DNA from: Oceanicaulis sp. HTCC2633
Lineage (GTDB): Bacteria > Pseudomonadota > Alphaproteobacteria > Caulobacterales > Maricaulaceae
Direction of reading: 5' to 3'
Length of the DNA: 64,000 nucleotides
NCBI RefSeq assembly: GCF_000152745.1
Contig: NZ_CH672428.1
Coordinates: forward strand, 1,381,251 to 1,445,250
Position 1 is the first letter of the stretch. Each line of letters begins with the position of its first letter. This document shows, piece by piece, positions 1 to 7,197 of the stretch. The notes below the pieces were generated by a model. That model was not told where the DNA came from and did no database searches. It saw only the letters and a program-made list of their open reading frames with translations. The translations under genes were made by a program, and so were the position numbers.

Positions 1-916
1 ATTCCTCGACCGACAGGCCATTGCCCTTGGACTTGGAAATCTTCTCGCCCTGATCATCCAGGAACAGCTCGTAGACATATTGCACCGGCGGCTCGACGCC
101 GAGAATGCGACAGATCCTGGAATAGATCGGCGCATTGGCCTGGTGGTCCTTGCCGAACATCTCGAAATCAACGCCCAGCGCCGCCCAGCGCATGCCGAAA
201 TCAGGCTTCCATTGAAGCTTGGTGTTCCCGCCCGTCACCGGCAGGGTGATGTCGGTCCCGTCCTCATCCTCGAAGGTGATCGTGCCGGCCTTGGCGTCGA
301 TGGCCTTCATCGGCACATAGAGCACCCGGCCTGTGGTCGGCGAGATCGGCAGGAAGGGCGAATAGGTCGCCTGACGCTCCGCACCCAGCGTGGGCAGCAT
401 CACCGCCATGATGTCATCGAACTTCTCGAGCGCCCGGATGAGCGTCTCGTCGAAGGCGCCCGAACGGTATTCCTGCGTGGCTGAGCGGAACTCGTATTCA
501 AAGCCGAAACTGTCGAGAAAGGCCCGCAAACGCGCATTATTGTGCTGGGCGAAGCCGTCATGCGTGCCGAACGGGTCCGGCACATCGGTCAGCGGCTTGC
601 CCAGATGCTCAACCAGCATGTCCTGATTGGGCAGGTTGGAGGGCACCTTGCGCATGCCGTCCATGTCATCGGAGAAGGCGATGAGCTTGGTCGGATACTG
701 ATCCTCGGTGAGCACGCGGAAGGCGTGGCGCACCATCGCGGTTCGCGCCACTTCGCCGAAAGTGCCGATATGGGGCAGGCCCGACGGGCCGTAGCCGGTC
801 TCGAAGATGACCGCATCGCCCTTGAGCCCGCTCTTCTTCACCCGTTTCTCCACCAGGCGCGCCTGTTCAAAGGGCCAGGCCTTGGCGTTCTGGGCGAGCG
901 CGGCGAAATCGGTCAT
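1..916 (-). CDS. lysK: Lysine--tRNA ligase, class I (partial, C-terminus beyond window)
   Basis: This gene charges tRNA-Lys with lysine in the cytoplasm. About 305 codons are visible, read leftward from an ATG at 916. The HIGH-type motif appears as PHIGTF around residues 48-53 and the KMSKS-type loop as KISKSKG near residues 291-297. That order and spacing fit the class I (archaeal-type) lysyl-tRNA synthetase found in many alphaproteobacteria rather than the common class II LysS. The C-terminal anticodon-binding region lies outside the window. It is divergent from the tetR-efflux operon, so its promoter shares the 917-1089 interval with the TetR operators. The family is clear; only the 3' end is unseen. 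Confidence 0.93.
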   Translation of the reverse strand, partial: MTDFAALAQNAKAWPFEQARLVEKRVKKSGLKGDAVIFETGYGPSGLPHIGTFGEVARTAMVRHAFRVLTEDQYPTKLIAFSDDMDGMRKVPSNLPNQDMLVEHLGKPLTDVPDPFGTHDGFAQHNNARLRAFLDSFGFEYEFRSATQEYRSGAFDETLIRALEKFDDIMAVMLPTLGAERQATYSPFLPISPTTGRVLYVPMKAIDAKAGTITFEDEDGTDITLPVTGGNTKLQWKPDFGMRWAALGVDFEMFGKDHQANAPIYSRICRILGVEPPVQYVYELFLDDQGEKISKSKGNGLSVEE

Positions 917-1033
917 CGCGGGTCTCATTTCCTACTGTGAAGTGGATTGAAGCAGCGCAAGTAGAACTCCAGCTCCGTCCGGTCAACTGTGCTGGCGTGC
1001 GTGGAGAGCCTGAAGCCCGTCACGAAACCTTAA

Positions 1034-1078
1034 TGACCCACGGGTCAGTTTCATGTTGTTACTGACCACCTGGTCAGT
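1034..1078. promoter_or_regulatory. Twin TetR operators
   Basis: Two copies of TGACC-N4-GGTCA lie at 1034-1047 and 1063-1076. Each is a perfect inverted repeat; the second extends to ACTGACCA-CC-TGGTCAGT at 1061-1078. Their centres are 29 bp apart. They sit directly upstream of the TetR start codon (1090) and in the divergent interval with the lysyl-tRNA synthetase gene. Autoregulation of the tetR-efflux operon by the adjacent regulator is the natural inference. Confidence 0.75.
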
Positions 1079-1089
1079 TATGAAGAGGC

Positions 1090-1734
1090 ATGACCGCGCC
1101 CCTCCGCCGCCGACGCCCCGAAGCCCGCCCCGAGGAAATCCTTGCAGCGGCGCTCGACGTCTTCACGCAAACCGGTTTCGCCAGCGCCCGGGTCGAGGAC
1201 ATCGCCCGACGCGCCGGACTGTCCAAGGGCGCGGTCTATCTCTACTTCCCGTCCAAGGAAGCCATGCTGGAAGCGCTGGTCGAGCAATCCGCCGCGCGCG
1301 TCGCCGATGCGCTGAGCGACCTTGCGGAAGCGGGCGCGGAACTTGATCCGGAAGTCGCCCTGCGCACAGGCCTGCGGATGGCCCTGAGCACGCTCTCGCA
1401 GCCTGAAATCTCGGCCGCGCCGCGCCTCATCCTCGCCGAAGCCGCGCGCTTCCCGGACCTTGCGAACTTTTACCGTCAGCGCGTGATCAATGTCGGACAG
1501 GCCGCCCTCACCCGCATCCTCACCGCGGGGATGGAGCAGGGCGTCTTCCGCACCGTGCAGACCCCGGTCGCCCTTCGCGCCTTCATGGGGCCGGTCCTCG
1601 CCCATGTCCTTGTCACCACCCTGTTCGCTCAGGAGGGCGATCCCGAGCTTGAACCGGCGGAGCTCGCCGACCAGCTCGCCGACTTTCTCCTTCATGGCCT
1701 CAAACCCGCCCCGCCTCATCACAGGGAGCGCTGA
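1090..1734 (+). CDS. TetR/AcrR family transcriptional regulator
   Basis: This 214-residue one-component regulator probably represses the efflux genes that follow. The N-terminal helix-turn-helix spans about residues 15-60 and contains the typical ARVEDIARRAGLSKGAVYLYF core, followed by FPSK. The C-terminal ligand-binding half is all helical. The ATG at 1090 follows a purine-rich GAAGAGG. It is the first gene of an operon with an HlyD-type adaptor, an ABC ATPase and an ABC-2 permease; its stop is one base from the next ATG. Two palindromic operators lie immediately upstream. The ligand is unknown, but the context suggests a drug or toxic hydrophobic compound. Confidence 0.92.
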   Translation: MTAPLRRRRPEARPEEILAAALDVFTQTGFASARVEDIARRAGLSKGAVYLYFPSKEAMLEALVEQSAARVADALSDLAEAGAELDPEVALRTGLRMALSTLSQPEISAAPRLILAEAARFPDLANFYRQRVINVGQAALTRILTAGMEQGVFRTVQTPVALRAFMGPVLAHVLVTTLFAQEGDPELEPAELADQLADFLLHGLKPAPPHHRER

Positions 1735-1735
1735 C

Positions 1736-2683
1736 ATGCGCACAGCTCTATCAGCCTTCATTCTGCTCACCCTCACCGCCTGCGCGCCGCCCGCCACAGA
1801 GGTGCTTTACGGGTATGCGGAAGGCGACTTCCTGATGCTGGCGCCGGAAACCAGCGGGCGCGTGGAGACCGTCAGGGTGACGGACGGGCAAAGAGTGACG
1901 GCGGGCGAGCCCTTATTGTCACTGGAAAGCGAGGCGGAACGGCTTGCGCTTGAAGCGGCGCGTCAACAGGCCGAAGCCGCCGAGGCCCGCCTGGCCGACG
2001 CCTCGACCGGCGGACGGGCGCCGGAGGTGGAAGCCGCCCGGGACCGTCTGAGCCAGGCGCGCGCGGAACAGGTCCGCGCCAGGGACGCGCTCAACCGCGC
2101 CCAACGCCTGTTTGATCAGGGATTCGCCCCAAGGGCCCGTCTGGACGAGGCGGAAGCGGCGGCCGCCACCGCCAATGCGCGGGTGGCCGAGCTGAGTGAA
2201 GCCCTGACGCTCGCCGAAATGCCGGCGCGGGATGGTCAGCTTCAGGCGCTGGCCGCAACCGCCCGCGCTGCACAGGCGGATGCGGCGCGTCTGGAGGAGA
2301 GCCTGGCCCGCCGCACCGTGCGGGCGCCGGCTGACGGCCGGGTGGAGCGCGTCCTGGCCCGAGAGGGCGAGCTCGCCGGCCCCGGCGCGCCCGGCTTGCG
2401 CTTCCTGCCCGATGGCGCAGTGCATGCCGTTCTCTTCCTGCCCGAGGAGCAGATCGGCGCCTATCAGATTGGCGATGCGTTCGCGGTCGAGTGTGACGGC
2501 TGTCCCGACACAATGACGGCGCGGCTGAGCGTGATCGATGCCGAAGCCGAGTTTACTCCGCCCATCATCTATTCCGATCAGGAACGCTCCCGTCTGGTCT
2601 TCAGGGCCGAGGCCCGGTTTGACGGCGCGACGCCGCCGCCCGGCGCTCCACTCCGTCTCGCACTCCGGTCGGGCGCCGGCTGA
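1736..2683 (+). CDS. HlyD-family periplasmic adaptor, lipoprotein
   Basis: A 315-residue membrane-fusion (adaptor) subunit that would link an inner-membrane ABC exporter to the outer envelope. It begins with a short signal ending in a lipobox, LTAC, with the acylated cysteine at residue 16. A biotinyl/lipoyl-like half-motif (SGRVETVRVTDGQRV) is followed by a long Ala/Glu/Arg-rich coiled coil at roughly residues 60-190, then the second lipoyl half (TVRAPADGRVERV) and a beta-barrel domain. The ATG at 1736 was chosen because it has an AGGGAG ribosome site and the signal sequence; a longer in-frame reading would overlap tetR. The stop overlaps the next start as ATGA-type coupling. It resembles YbhG-type adaptors. 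Confidence 0.9.
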   Translation: MRTALSAFILLTLTACAPPATEVLYGYAEGDFLMLAPETSGRVETVRVTDGQRVTAGEPLLSLESEAERLALEAARQQAEAAEARLADASTGGRAPEVEAARDRLSQARAEQVRARDALNRAQRLFDQGFAPRARLDEAEAAAATANARVAELSEALTLAEMPARDGQLQALAATARAAQADAARLEESLARRTVRAPADGRVERVLAREGELAGPGAPGLRFLPDGAVHAVLFLPEEQIGAYQIGDAFAVECDGCPDTMTARLSVIDAEAEFTPPIIYSDQERSRLVFRAEARFDGATPPPGAPLRLALRSGAG

Positions 2684-3603
2684 TGAGCGAGTACGCCATC
2701 GAGGTCCGGGGGCTGACCAAGCGCTTCGGCGACAAGACCGTCGTTGATGACTTCGACATGCAGGTCCCCAAGGGCGCGATCTACGGCTTTCTCGGCCCCA
2801 ACGGCTCGGGCAAGACCACCACGATCCGCATGATGTGCGGCCTGCTGACCCCCGATGAAGGCCAGGGAACCGCGCTGGGCTATGACATCCGGACCCAGAC
2901 CCGCGCCATCAAGGCGCGGGTGGGATACATGACCCAGCGCTTCTCGCTCTATGAAGACATGAGCGTGCGCGAGAACCTTGAATTCATGGCGCGCCTGCAC
3001 GCCCTGAAAGACCGCAAGGCGGTCGTGAACGCCGCACTTGAGGAATATGACCTCACCCCAAGGGCGAAACAGCTGACCGGGCAATTGTCCGGAGGCTGGA
3101 AACAGCGCGTGGCGCTGGCCGCCGCCTCGCTCCACAATCCCGGCCTTCTGTTGCTGGATGAACCTACCGCCGGGGTGGATCCCAAGGCGCGGCGCGATTT
3201 CTGGGACCGCATCCGCAAGCTGGCCGCCCAGGGCGTCACCGTGCTTGTCTCCACCCATTACATGGACGAGGCCGTGCAATGCGATTTCATCGCCTTCATC
3301 GCCTATGGCCACAAGCTGATCGACGCACCCGCGAGCGACATTCCCGCCGCTGTGGGCCTGACCACCTGGCGCATTGAAGGCCGCACGCTGTCCCCCGTCT
3401 ATGAGGCGCTCAAGACAGCGCCCGGCGTCGACCAGATCGCCCGCTTCGGATCCGCCATCCATGTCAGCGGCAAGGATCCGGAACAACTGGAAGCCGCGCT
3501 GGCCCCCTATCGCGAACAGGAGGGGCTGGAGGTCAGCCCCGCCAAGACCGGGCTGGAAGAGGCCTTCATCTATCTGATGACCGGAAGGGAGGGCGGACAA
3601 TGA
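2683..3603 (+). CDS. ABC transporter ATP-binding protein (efflux)
   Basis: The 306-residue ATPase subunit of an ABC-2 exporter. Walker A is GPNGSGKTT at residues 38-46, the signature is LSGGWKQ at 135-141, and Walker B is LLLLDE at 155-160, followed by the D-loop region and the switch histidine in STHYMDEA. The C-terminal 80 residues form the extension common in multidrug ABC-2 ATPases of the YbhF/CcmA type. It starts inside the stop of the adaptor gene and its own stop overlaps the permease start by 4 bases, so the three genes are translationally coupled. Substrate is unknown; drug or lipid export is inferred from the TetR-HlyD context. Confidence 0.94.
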   Translation: MSEYAIEVRGLTKRFGDKTVVDDFDMQVPKGAIYGFLGPNGSGKTTTIRMMCGLLTPDEGQGTALGYDIRTQTRAIKARVGYMTQRFSLYEDMSVRENLEFMARLHALKDRKAVVNAALEEYDLTPRAKQLTGQLSGGWKQRVALAAASLHNPGLLLLDEPTAGVDPKARRDFWDRIRKLAAQGVTVLVSTHYMDEAVQCDFIAFIAYGHKLIDAPASDIPAAVGLTTWRIEGRTLSPVYEALKTAPGVDQIARFGSAIHVSGKDPEQLEAALAPYREQEGLEVSPAKTGLEEAFIYLMTGREGGQ

Positions 3604-4727
3604 GCGACGGCTCTCAAGGCTCCTTCGCCCGCGTGCTTGCAGTCGCCGCCAAGGAGTTCGTCCAGATGCGGCGCGACCGGCTCACCTTCGCCATCATGGT
3701 CGCGATCCCGGTCATGCAGCTCTTGCTGTTTGGCTACGCCATCAACTCCGACCCCAGGCATATGCGCACGCTGGTCGAGGCCGGCGACTGGGGACCCGCC
3801 AGCCGCGCTGTCGTGGAAGCGATGGAGACCAGCAATTATTTCGACATCATCGGACGCGTGGACGGGGCCGAGGCGGCGAATGACGCTCTGGTCAGCGGCC
3901 AGGCCGGCTTCGTGCTCAGCATTCCGCCCGATTTCGAGCGCGCCTATGCCCGCGGCGAACGTCCGCAAATCCTTCTGGATGTGGATGCGACCGACCCTAT
4001 CGCAGCCGGGGGCGCATCGGGCGCCTTCGCCCGTATCGTGTCCGAAGCCCTCAGCCCTGAAACGCATCAGGTGGATGATCAAAGCCCGGTCGAGGCCATC
4101 GTGCACCGGCGCTATAACCCTGCGGGCCGGACCGCGGTGAACATCGTTCCGGGGCTGTTGGGGACCATCCTGACCATGACCATGGCGATGATGACCTCCA
4201 TGGCGATCACCCGCGAAGCAGAGCGCGGCACGCTTGAGACCCTGCTGTCCACGCCGACGCGCCCCATCGAGGTCATGGCCGGCAAGATCGCGCCCTATAT
4301 CGCGGTCGGCGTCCTTCAGACCGGATTGATGCTGGTGCTGGCGCTGGGGCTGTTCAACGTGCCCTTTCTGGGCGACCCCTTCGCCTTCGCCGCAGCGGTC
4401 AGCCTGTTCGTACTGGTGAACCTGTCGCTGGGCTTTTTGTTCTCCACCATCGCGCGCAGCCAGATGCAGGCGATGCAGATGACGTTCTTCGTCTTTCTGC
4501 CCTCGATCCTTCTCAGCGGCTTCATGTTCCCCTTCGCCGGCATGCCGGGATGGGCGCAAGTGCTGGGCAACGCCCTGCCGACCACCCATTTCATCAAGGC
4601 GGTGCGCGAGATCATGCTGAAGGGGGCGGGATTGCCGGACATTACGGGCGAGCTCTGGCCGCTGGCCGTGCTGTTCCTGGTGATCGCCGCGCTGGCCCTG
4701 AGCCGGTATCGCCGCACGCTGGACTAG
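3600..4727 (+). CDS. ABC-2 type transporter permease (efflux)
   Basis: A 375-residue membrane subunit of the exporter encoded with the two genes before it. It has one N-terminal membrane helix (about residues 29-47), a large extracytoplasmic domain to about residue 170, then five C-terminal helices with the ABC-2 motif region (EAERGTLETLLSTP), as in YbhS/YbhR. The length matches that family. Only one permease is present, so the transporter would be a homodimer. Its last 4 bases overlap the end of the convergent XRE gene. Confidence 0.93.
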   Translation: MSDGSQGSFARVLAVAAKEFVQMRRDRLTFAIMVAIPVMQLLLFGYAINSDPRHMRTLVEAGDWGPASRAVVEAMETSNYFDIIGRVDGAEAANDALVSGQAGFVLSIPPDFERAYARGERPQILLDVDATDPIAAGGASGAFARIVSEALSPETHQVDDQSPVEAIVHRRYNPAGRTAVNIVPGLLGTILTMTMAMMTSMAITREAERGTLETLLSTPTRPIEVMAGKIAPYIAVGVLQTGLMLVLALGLFNVPFLGDPFAFAAAVSLFVLVNLSLGFLFSTIARSQMQAMQMTFFVFLPSILLSGFMFPFAGMPGWAQVLGNALPTTHFIKAVREIMLKGAGLPDITGELWPLAVLFLVIAALALSRYRRTLD

Positions 4728-4924
4728 CCGGCGTTCTCATCGTCGAAAATCGTCTCGATGGGCAGGCCGAACACTCGCGCAATCCTGAAGGCGAGCGGCA
4801 GGGACGGATCATACTTGCCGTTCTCGATGGAGATCACGGTCTGGCGCGAGACGTCGAGCTTGTCGGCCAGCGCCGCCTGGCTCCAGCCCCGGTCCGCCCG
4901 CAACTCCTTGATGGCGTTCTTCAT
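4724..4924 (-). CDS. Small XRE-family repressor
   Basis: A 66-residue protein that is almost entirely one Cro/CI helix-turn-helix. Residues 15-37 (from SQAALADKLDVSRQTV to IENGK) are the recognition fold, and the C-terminus has the PIETIFDD segment typical of short YozG-like regulators. Such proteins usually sit beside a multi-pass membrane protein of unknown function, as here. Its start overlaps the end of the upstream membrane-protein gene by 4 bases. It is the last gene of a leftward four-gene operon whose promoter carries two operator repeats (5760-5801), so it probably represses its own operon. Confidence 0.88.
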   Translation of the reverse strand: MKNAIKELRADRGWSQAALADKLDVSRQTVISIENGKYDPSLPLAFRIARVFGLPIETIFDDENAG

Positions 4925-5328
4925 GCGTAGCGCCGCGTGATGAAGAATAGCGCAATGTAATAACCCAAGGCCATGCCGGGCAAAGCCAGCACCGCCCCCG
5001 GGGTTCTGAGATCATTCTCAAGCGCGATCAGACCCCAGCCGGTCATCAGGGTGCAGACCGCCCCGCCTGCGCAAGCGAGCGCAATCAGGTGAATGCGCAG
5101 CTGCAATTCGTCCAGAGCCCGCATCAGAGCGGCAAATTCATAAACGACACCCAGTAGGCACAGCACAGCGAGGGCGCGCAGGATCAGGGTCGATCCCGCC
5201 AGTTCGAACAGCTCCGGGCTGACATAGAGCCCGATGAAGCCGAGCATCAGCACCGTAGCTCTGAAGGCGTAGCGTTGGCGGGCCGATTTCGGCGCCGAGG
5301 CGGTTTCCGGCATGAGGGATGTGATCAT
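4921..5328 (-). CDS. Four-helix membrane protein of an XRE operon
   Basis: A 135-residue protein of unknown function with four predicted membrane helices separated by short loops (around residues 23-40, 45-65, 78-98 and 108-130). It opens with a short polar tail (MITSLMPETASAPKSARQRY). It resembles the membrane partner often encoded next to small XRE regulators. It has an AAGGAA ribosome site and overlaps the XRE gene by 4 bases. A role as sensor, or as target of the repressor, is only inferred from this pairing. Confidence 0.8.
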   Translation of the reverse strand: MITSLMPETASAPKSARQRYAFRATVLMLGFIGLYVSPELFELAGSTLILRALAVLCLLGVVYEFAALMRALDELQLRIHLIALACAGGAVCTLMTGWGLIALENDLRTPGAVLALPGMALGYYIALFFITRRYA

Positions 5329-5338
5329 GGTTCGTTCC

Positions 5339-5581
5339 TTAGACCGATCCGGTCAATTGCTTCCAGAGGCGCGCGCGATTGGCGAAGGCCGTCCAGCCCA
5401 GCAGGGCGCCGCCCACCCAGAACAACGCCTCGGTCGAGACCGCAGCGGCGATCACGGCCGCGATGAGAAGCGGGTTCGGCCCGTCAAACAGCACCGTCAG
5501 CCCCAGAGTGACCCAGGACAGGGCGCAGACGCTGACAAGCGCAACAGCGGCGATGCGGCGGAAAGTCTGAGCAAACGTCAT
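5339..5581 (-). CDS. Small two-helix membrane protein
   Basis: An 80-residue hydrophobic protein with an N-terminal helix (about residues 8-30) and a second at about 38-62, then a short basic tail (RARLWKQLTGSV). The ATG at 5581 is preceded by a good AGGAG site; the longer in-frame reading upstream would cross the preceding small gene and was rejected. It lies 10 bases before the four-helix protein gene in the same operon. No family was recognised. Its function is presumably tied to the membrane protein and repressor downstream. Confidence 0.65.
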   Translation of the reverse strand: MTFAQTFRRIAAVALVSVCALSWVTLGLTVLFDGPNPLLIAAVIAAAVSTEALFWVGGALLGWTAFANRARLWKQLTGSV

Positions 5582-5604
5582 GGAGGTCTCCTTTCCCGAG
5601 ACGA

Positions 5605-5742
5605 TCAGGCCTGAGGTTGTGTTTGAGCAGGGACAGGCTGAGCAGCGTGCGGATCGACCGCAGCGGCGCCAAGCGGCGCCAGACCAAAGGCCAGCGCATA
5701 CATCGCGAGCCAGCACATCGCTTTCATTCCTTCCGCAGACAT
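5605..5742 (-). CDS. 45-residue secreted or membrane-anchored peptide
   Basis: A short reading frame from an ATG at 5742 to a TGA at 5605, with a GGGAGGG ribosome site. The product starts polar, has one hydrophobic stretch (CWLAMYALAFGLAPLGAAA) and ends in a Pro/Gln-rich tail (PVPAQTQPQA). It reads as a signal peptide or single membrane anchor with a tiny tail. An internal ATG at codon 6 is an alternative start. It is the first gene after the operon promoter and lies 23 bases before the 80-residue gene. No homolog was recognised; reality as a gene is likely but unproven. Confidence 0.5.
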   Translation of the reverse strand: MSAEGMKAMCWLAMYALAFGLAPLGAAAVDPHAAQPVPAQTQPQA

Positions 5743-5759
5743 GCCGCCCTCCCGTGTTG

Positions 5760-5804
5760 TGTAAAGCGTGCTTCACATATGATGTAAAGCTCACTTCACG
5801 TCAA
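5760..5804 (-). promoter_or_regulatory. Promoter with duplicated XRE-type operator
   Basis: Two 19-bp repeats, TGTAAAGC-N3-CTTCACAT (5760-5778) and TGTAAAGC-N3-CTTCACGT (5783-5801), occur 23 bp apart. Each is a near-perfect inverted repeat. On the minus strand a TTGACG -35 (5799-5804) and a weak CATATG -10 (5776-5781) are 17 bp apart, so one repeat lies over the spacer and -35 and the other over the -10. This is a classic repressor layout for the operon 5742-4724. Confidence 0.65.
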
Positions 5805-5827
5805 GCACCCTTGACCAGGAAAGCGCG

Positions 5828-5859
5828 AAAAACGGCCGCCCCGAGTTCCGGAGCGGCCG
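5828..5859 (-). terminator. Rho-independent terminator after the peroxiredoxin gene
   Basis: On the minus strand an 11-bp GC stem (CGGCCGCTCCG with CGGGGCGGCCG, one G-U pair) and a 5-base loop are followed by TTTTT. It lies 28 bases past the peroxiredoxin stop and insulates it from the XRE operon promoter. Confidence 0.85.
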
Positions 5860-5886
5860 CACATTTCAGCTAAAATACTGTAAGAC

Positions 5887-6522
5887 TTACTTGTTCGGCT
5901 GCGGCGTGGTGCGCAGATAAGGCTTGATCTTGTTATAGCCTTTCGGGAACAGCTTGTCGGCTTCATCGTCGGAGATGGACGGCACGACGATCACGTCCTG
6001 ACCATCCTCCCAGTTCACCGGGGTCGCAACCTTGTAGCCGTCGGTGAGCTGCAGGGAATCAATCAGGCGCAGGATCTCGTTGAAGTTCCGGCCCGCGCTC
6101 GGCGGATAGGTGAAGGTGGCGCGGATCTTCTTGTTCGGATCGATGATGTAGACGGCGCGCACGGTCACCTTCGGATCGGCGTTCGGGTGGATCATCGTGT
6201 AGAGCTCGGACACCGAACGATCGGTGTCGGCGATGATCGGGAAGTTCATCGTGCAGCCCTGGGTCTCCTCGATATCCTTCACCCAGCCATGGTGATCGGC
6301 GATCGGATCGACAGAGAGCGCGATGGCCTTGGCGCCGCGCTTGGCGAATTCGTCTTTCAGCTTGGCGGTGTAACCGAGCTCGGTGGTGCACACCGGAGTG
6401 TAGTCGGCGGGGTGTGAGAAGAAGACCACCCAGTCATCGCCGATCCAGTCGTGGAACTTGATCTTGCCTTCGGTGGTTTCCGCTTCGAAGTTCGGGGCGA
6501 TATCGCCAAGCAGCAGACCCAT
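5887..6522 (-). CDS. 1-Cys peroxiredoxin (Prx6 type)
   Basis: A 211-residue thiol peroxidase that reduces hydrogen peroxide and organic hydroperoxides. The active-site motif is PVCTTE with the peroxidatic cysteine at residue 45. The long C-terminal arm (FTYPPSAGRNFNEILRLIDSLQ, then GWEDGQ-like NWEDGQDVIVVP) is characteristic of the Prx6/AhpC-1Cys class and not of 2-Cys AhpC. A second cysteine near residue 90 is not at the usual resolving position. The gene is monocistronic with its own terminator. Confidence 0.93.
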   Translation of the reverse strand: MGLLLGDIAPNFEAETTEGKIKFHDWIGDDWVVFFSHPADYTPVCTTELGYTAKLKDEFAKRGAKAIALSVDPIADHHGWVKDIEETQGCTMNFPIIADTDRSVSELYTMIHPNADPKVTVRAVYIIDPNKKIRATFTYPPSAGRNFNEILRLIDSLQLTDGYKVATPVNWEDGQDVIVVPSISDDEADKLFPKGYNKIKPYLRTTPQPNK

Positions 6523-6640
6523 AATTCATCTCCATCAGAGCATTTGCGAGGGGCGTCAAACACGGCTTTACTTGGCGTGAGGGGGCGTGCAACGCAACCC
6601 GTGTGTGCTAGTAAATGCCGTCGCCCGAGGATTCTGCCCC

Positions 6641-7138
6641 ATGCCGCTTCTGATCGCCATGCGCCACGCCAAAGCCGTTGACCGGATGCAGGCCGAAGAC
6701 GATTTCGATCGCGGCCTGACCGAACGCGGCGTGGCGGATGCGGACCGCGCCGCACAGGCGATTGAAAAGGCGGGGCTGACCGTTAGCCATGCCCTGGTCA
6801 GCCCGGCCCGGCGCACGCGTGAAACCTGGAAACGGATCAGCGCCAGCGTCGGCGAACCGCGCGTCAATGATCCGATGGCGCTCTATCACGCCTCTCCCGA
6901 CATGCTGGAGCGCGCCATCGCCGAGCAGCTGGAAGACGGGGCCGAGGCGATCATGCTGGTCGGACACAATCCGGGCATTGGAGCCCTTGTCCACATGCTG
7001 GCGGTCCAGGCCGAGGCGGCGTCCGACCTGCCCTATGGCTGGCCGACCAGCGCACTCGCCGGCTTTGACGTCCGGATCGAGAACAAACGGCCGGTGGCCA
7101 CAAAGCGGATTTTGTATTTCAACCCAAAAGCAGATTGA
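6641..7138 (+). CDS. SixA-type histidine phosphatase
   Basis: A 165-residue phosphohistidine phosphatase of the histidine phosphatase superfamily. The catalytic RHAK has its nucleophilic histidine at residue 9; SPARRTRET (about 54-62) provides the phosphate-binding arginines, and LVGHNPG has the second histidine at 109. Family members dephosphorylate histidine phosphotransfer proteins or PTS proteins; ptsP (39393-41696) is a conceivable partner but that is inference. The start at 6641 places the RHAK in the normal N-terminal position. It is a single gene facing away from the peroxiredoxin gene. Confidence 0.88.
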   Translation: MPLLIAMRHAKAVDRMQAEDDFDRGLTERGVADADRAAQAIEKAGLTVSHALVSPARRTRETWKRISASVGEPRVNDPMALYHASPDMLERAIAEQLEDGAEAIMLVGHNPGIGALVHMLAVQAEAASDLPYGWPTSALAGFDVRIENKRPVATKRILYFNPKAD

Positions 7139-7197
7139 TTCTCCTGTTAAGGGAATATTAACTACGCCGCATCTCGGACGCATACGGGGGCGGCGCG

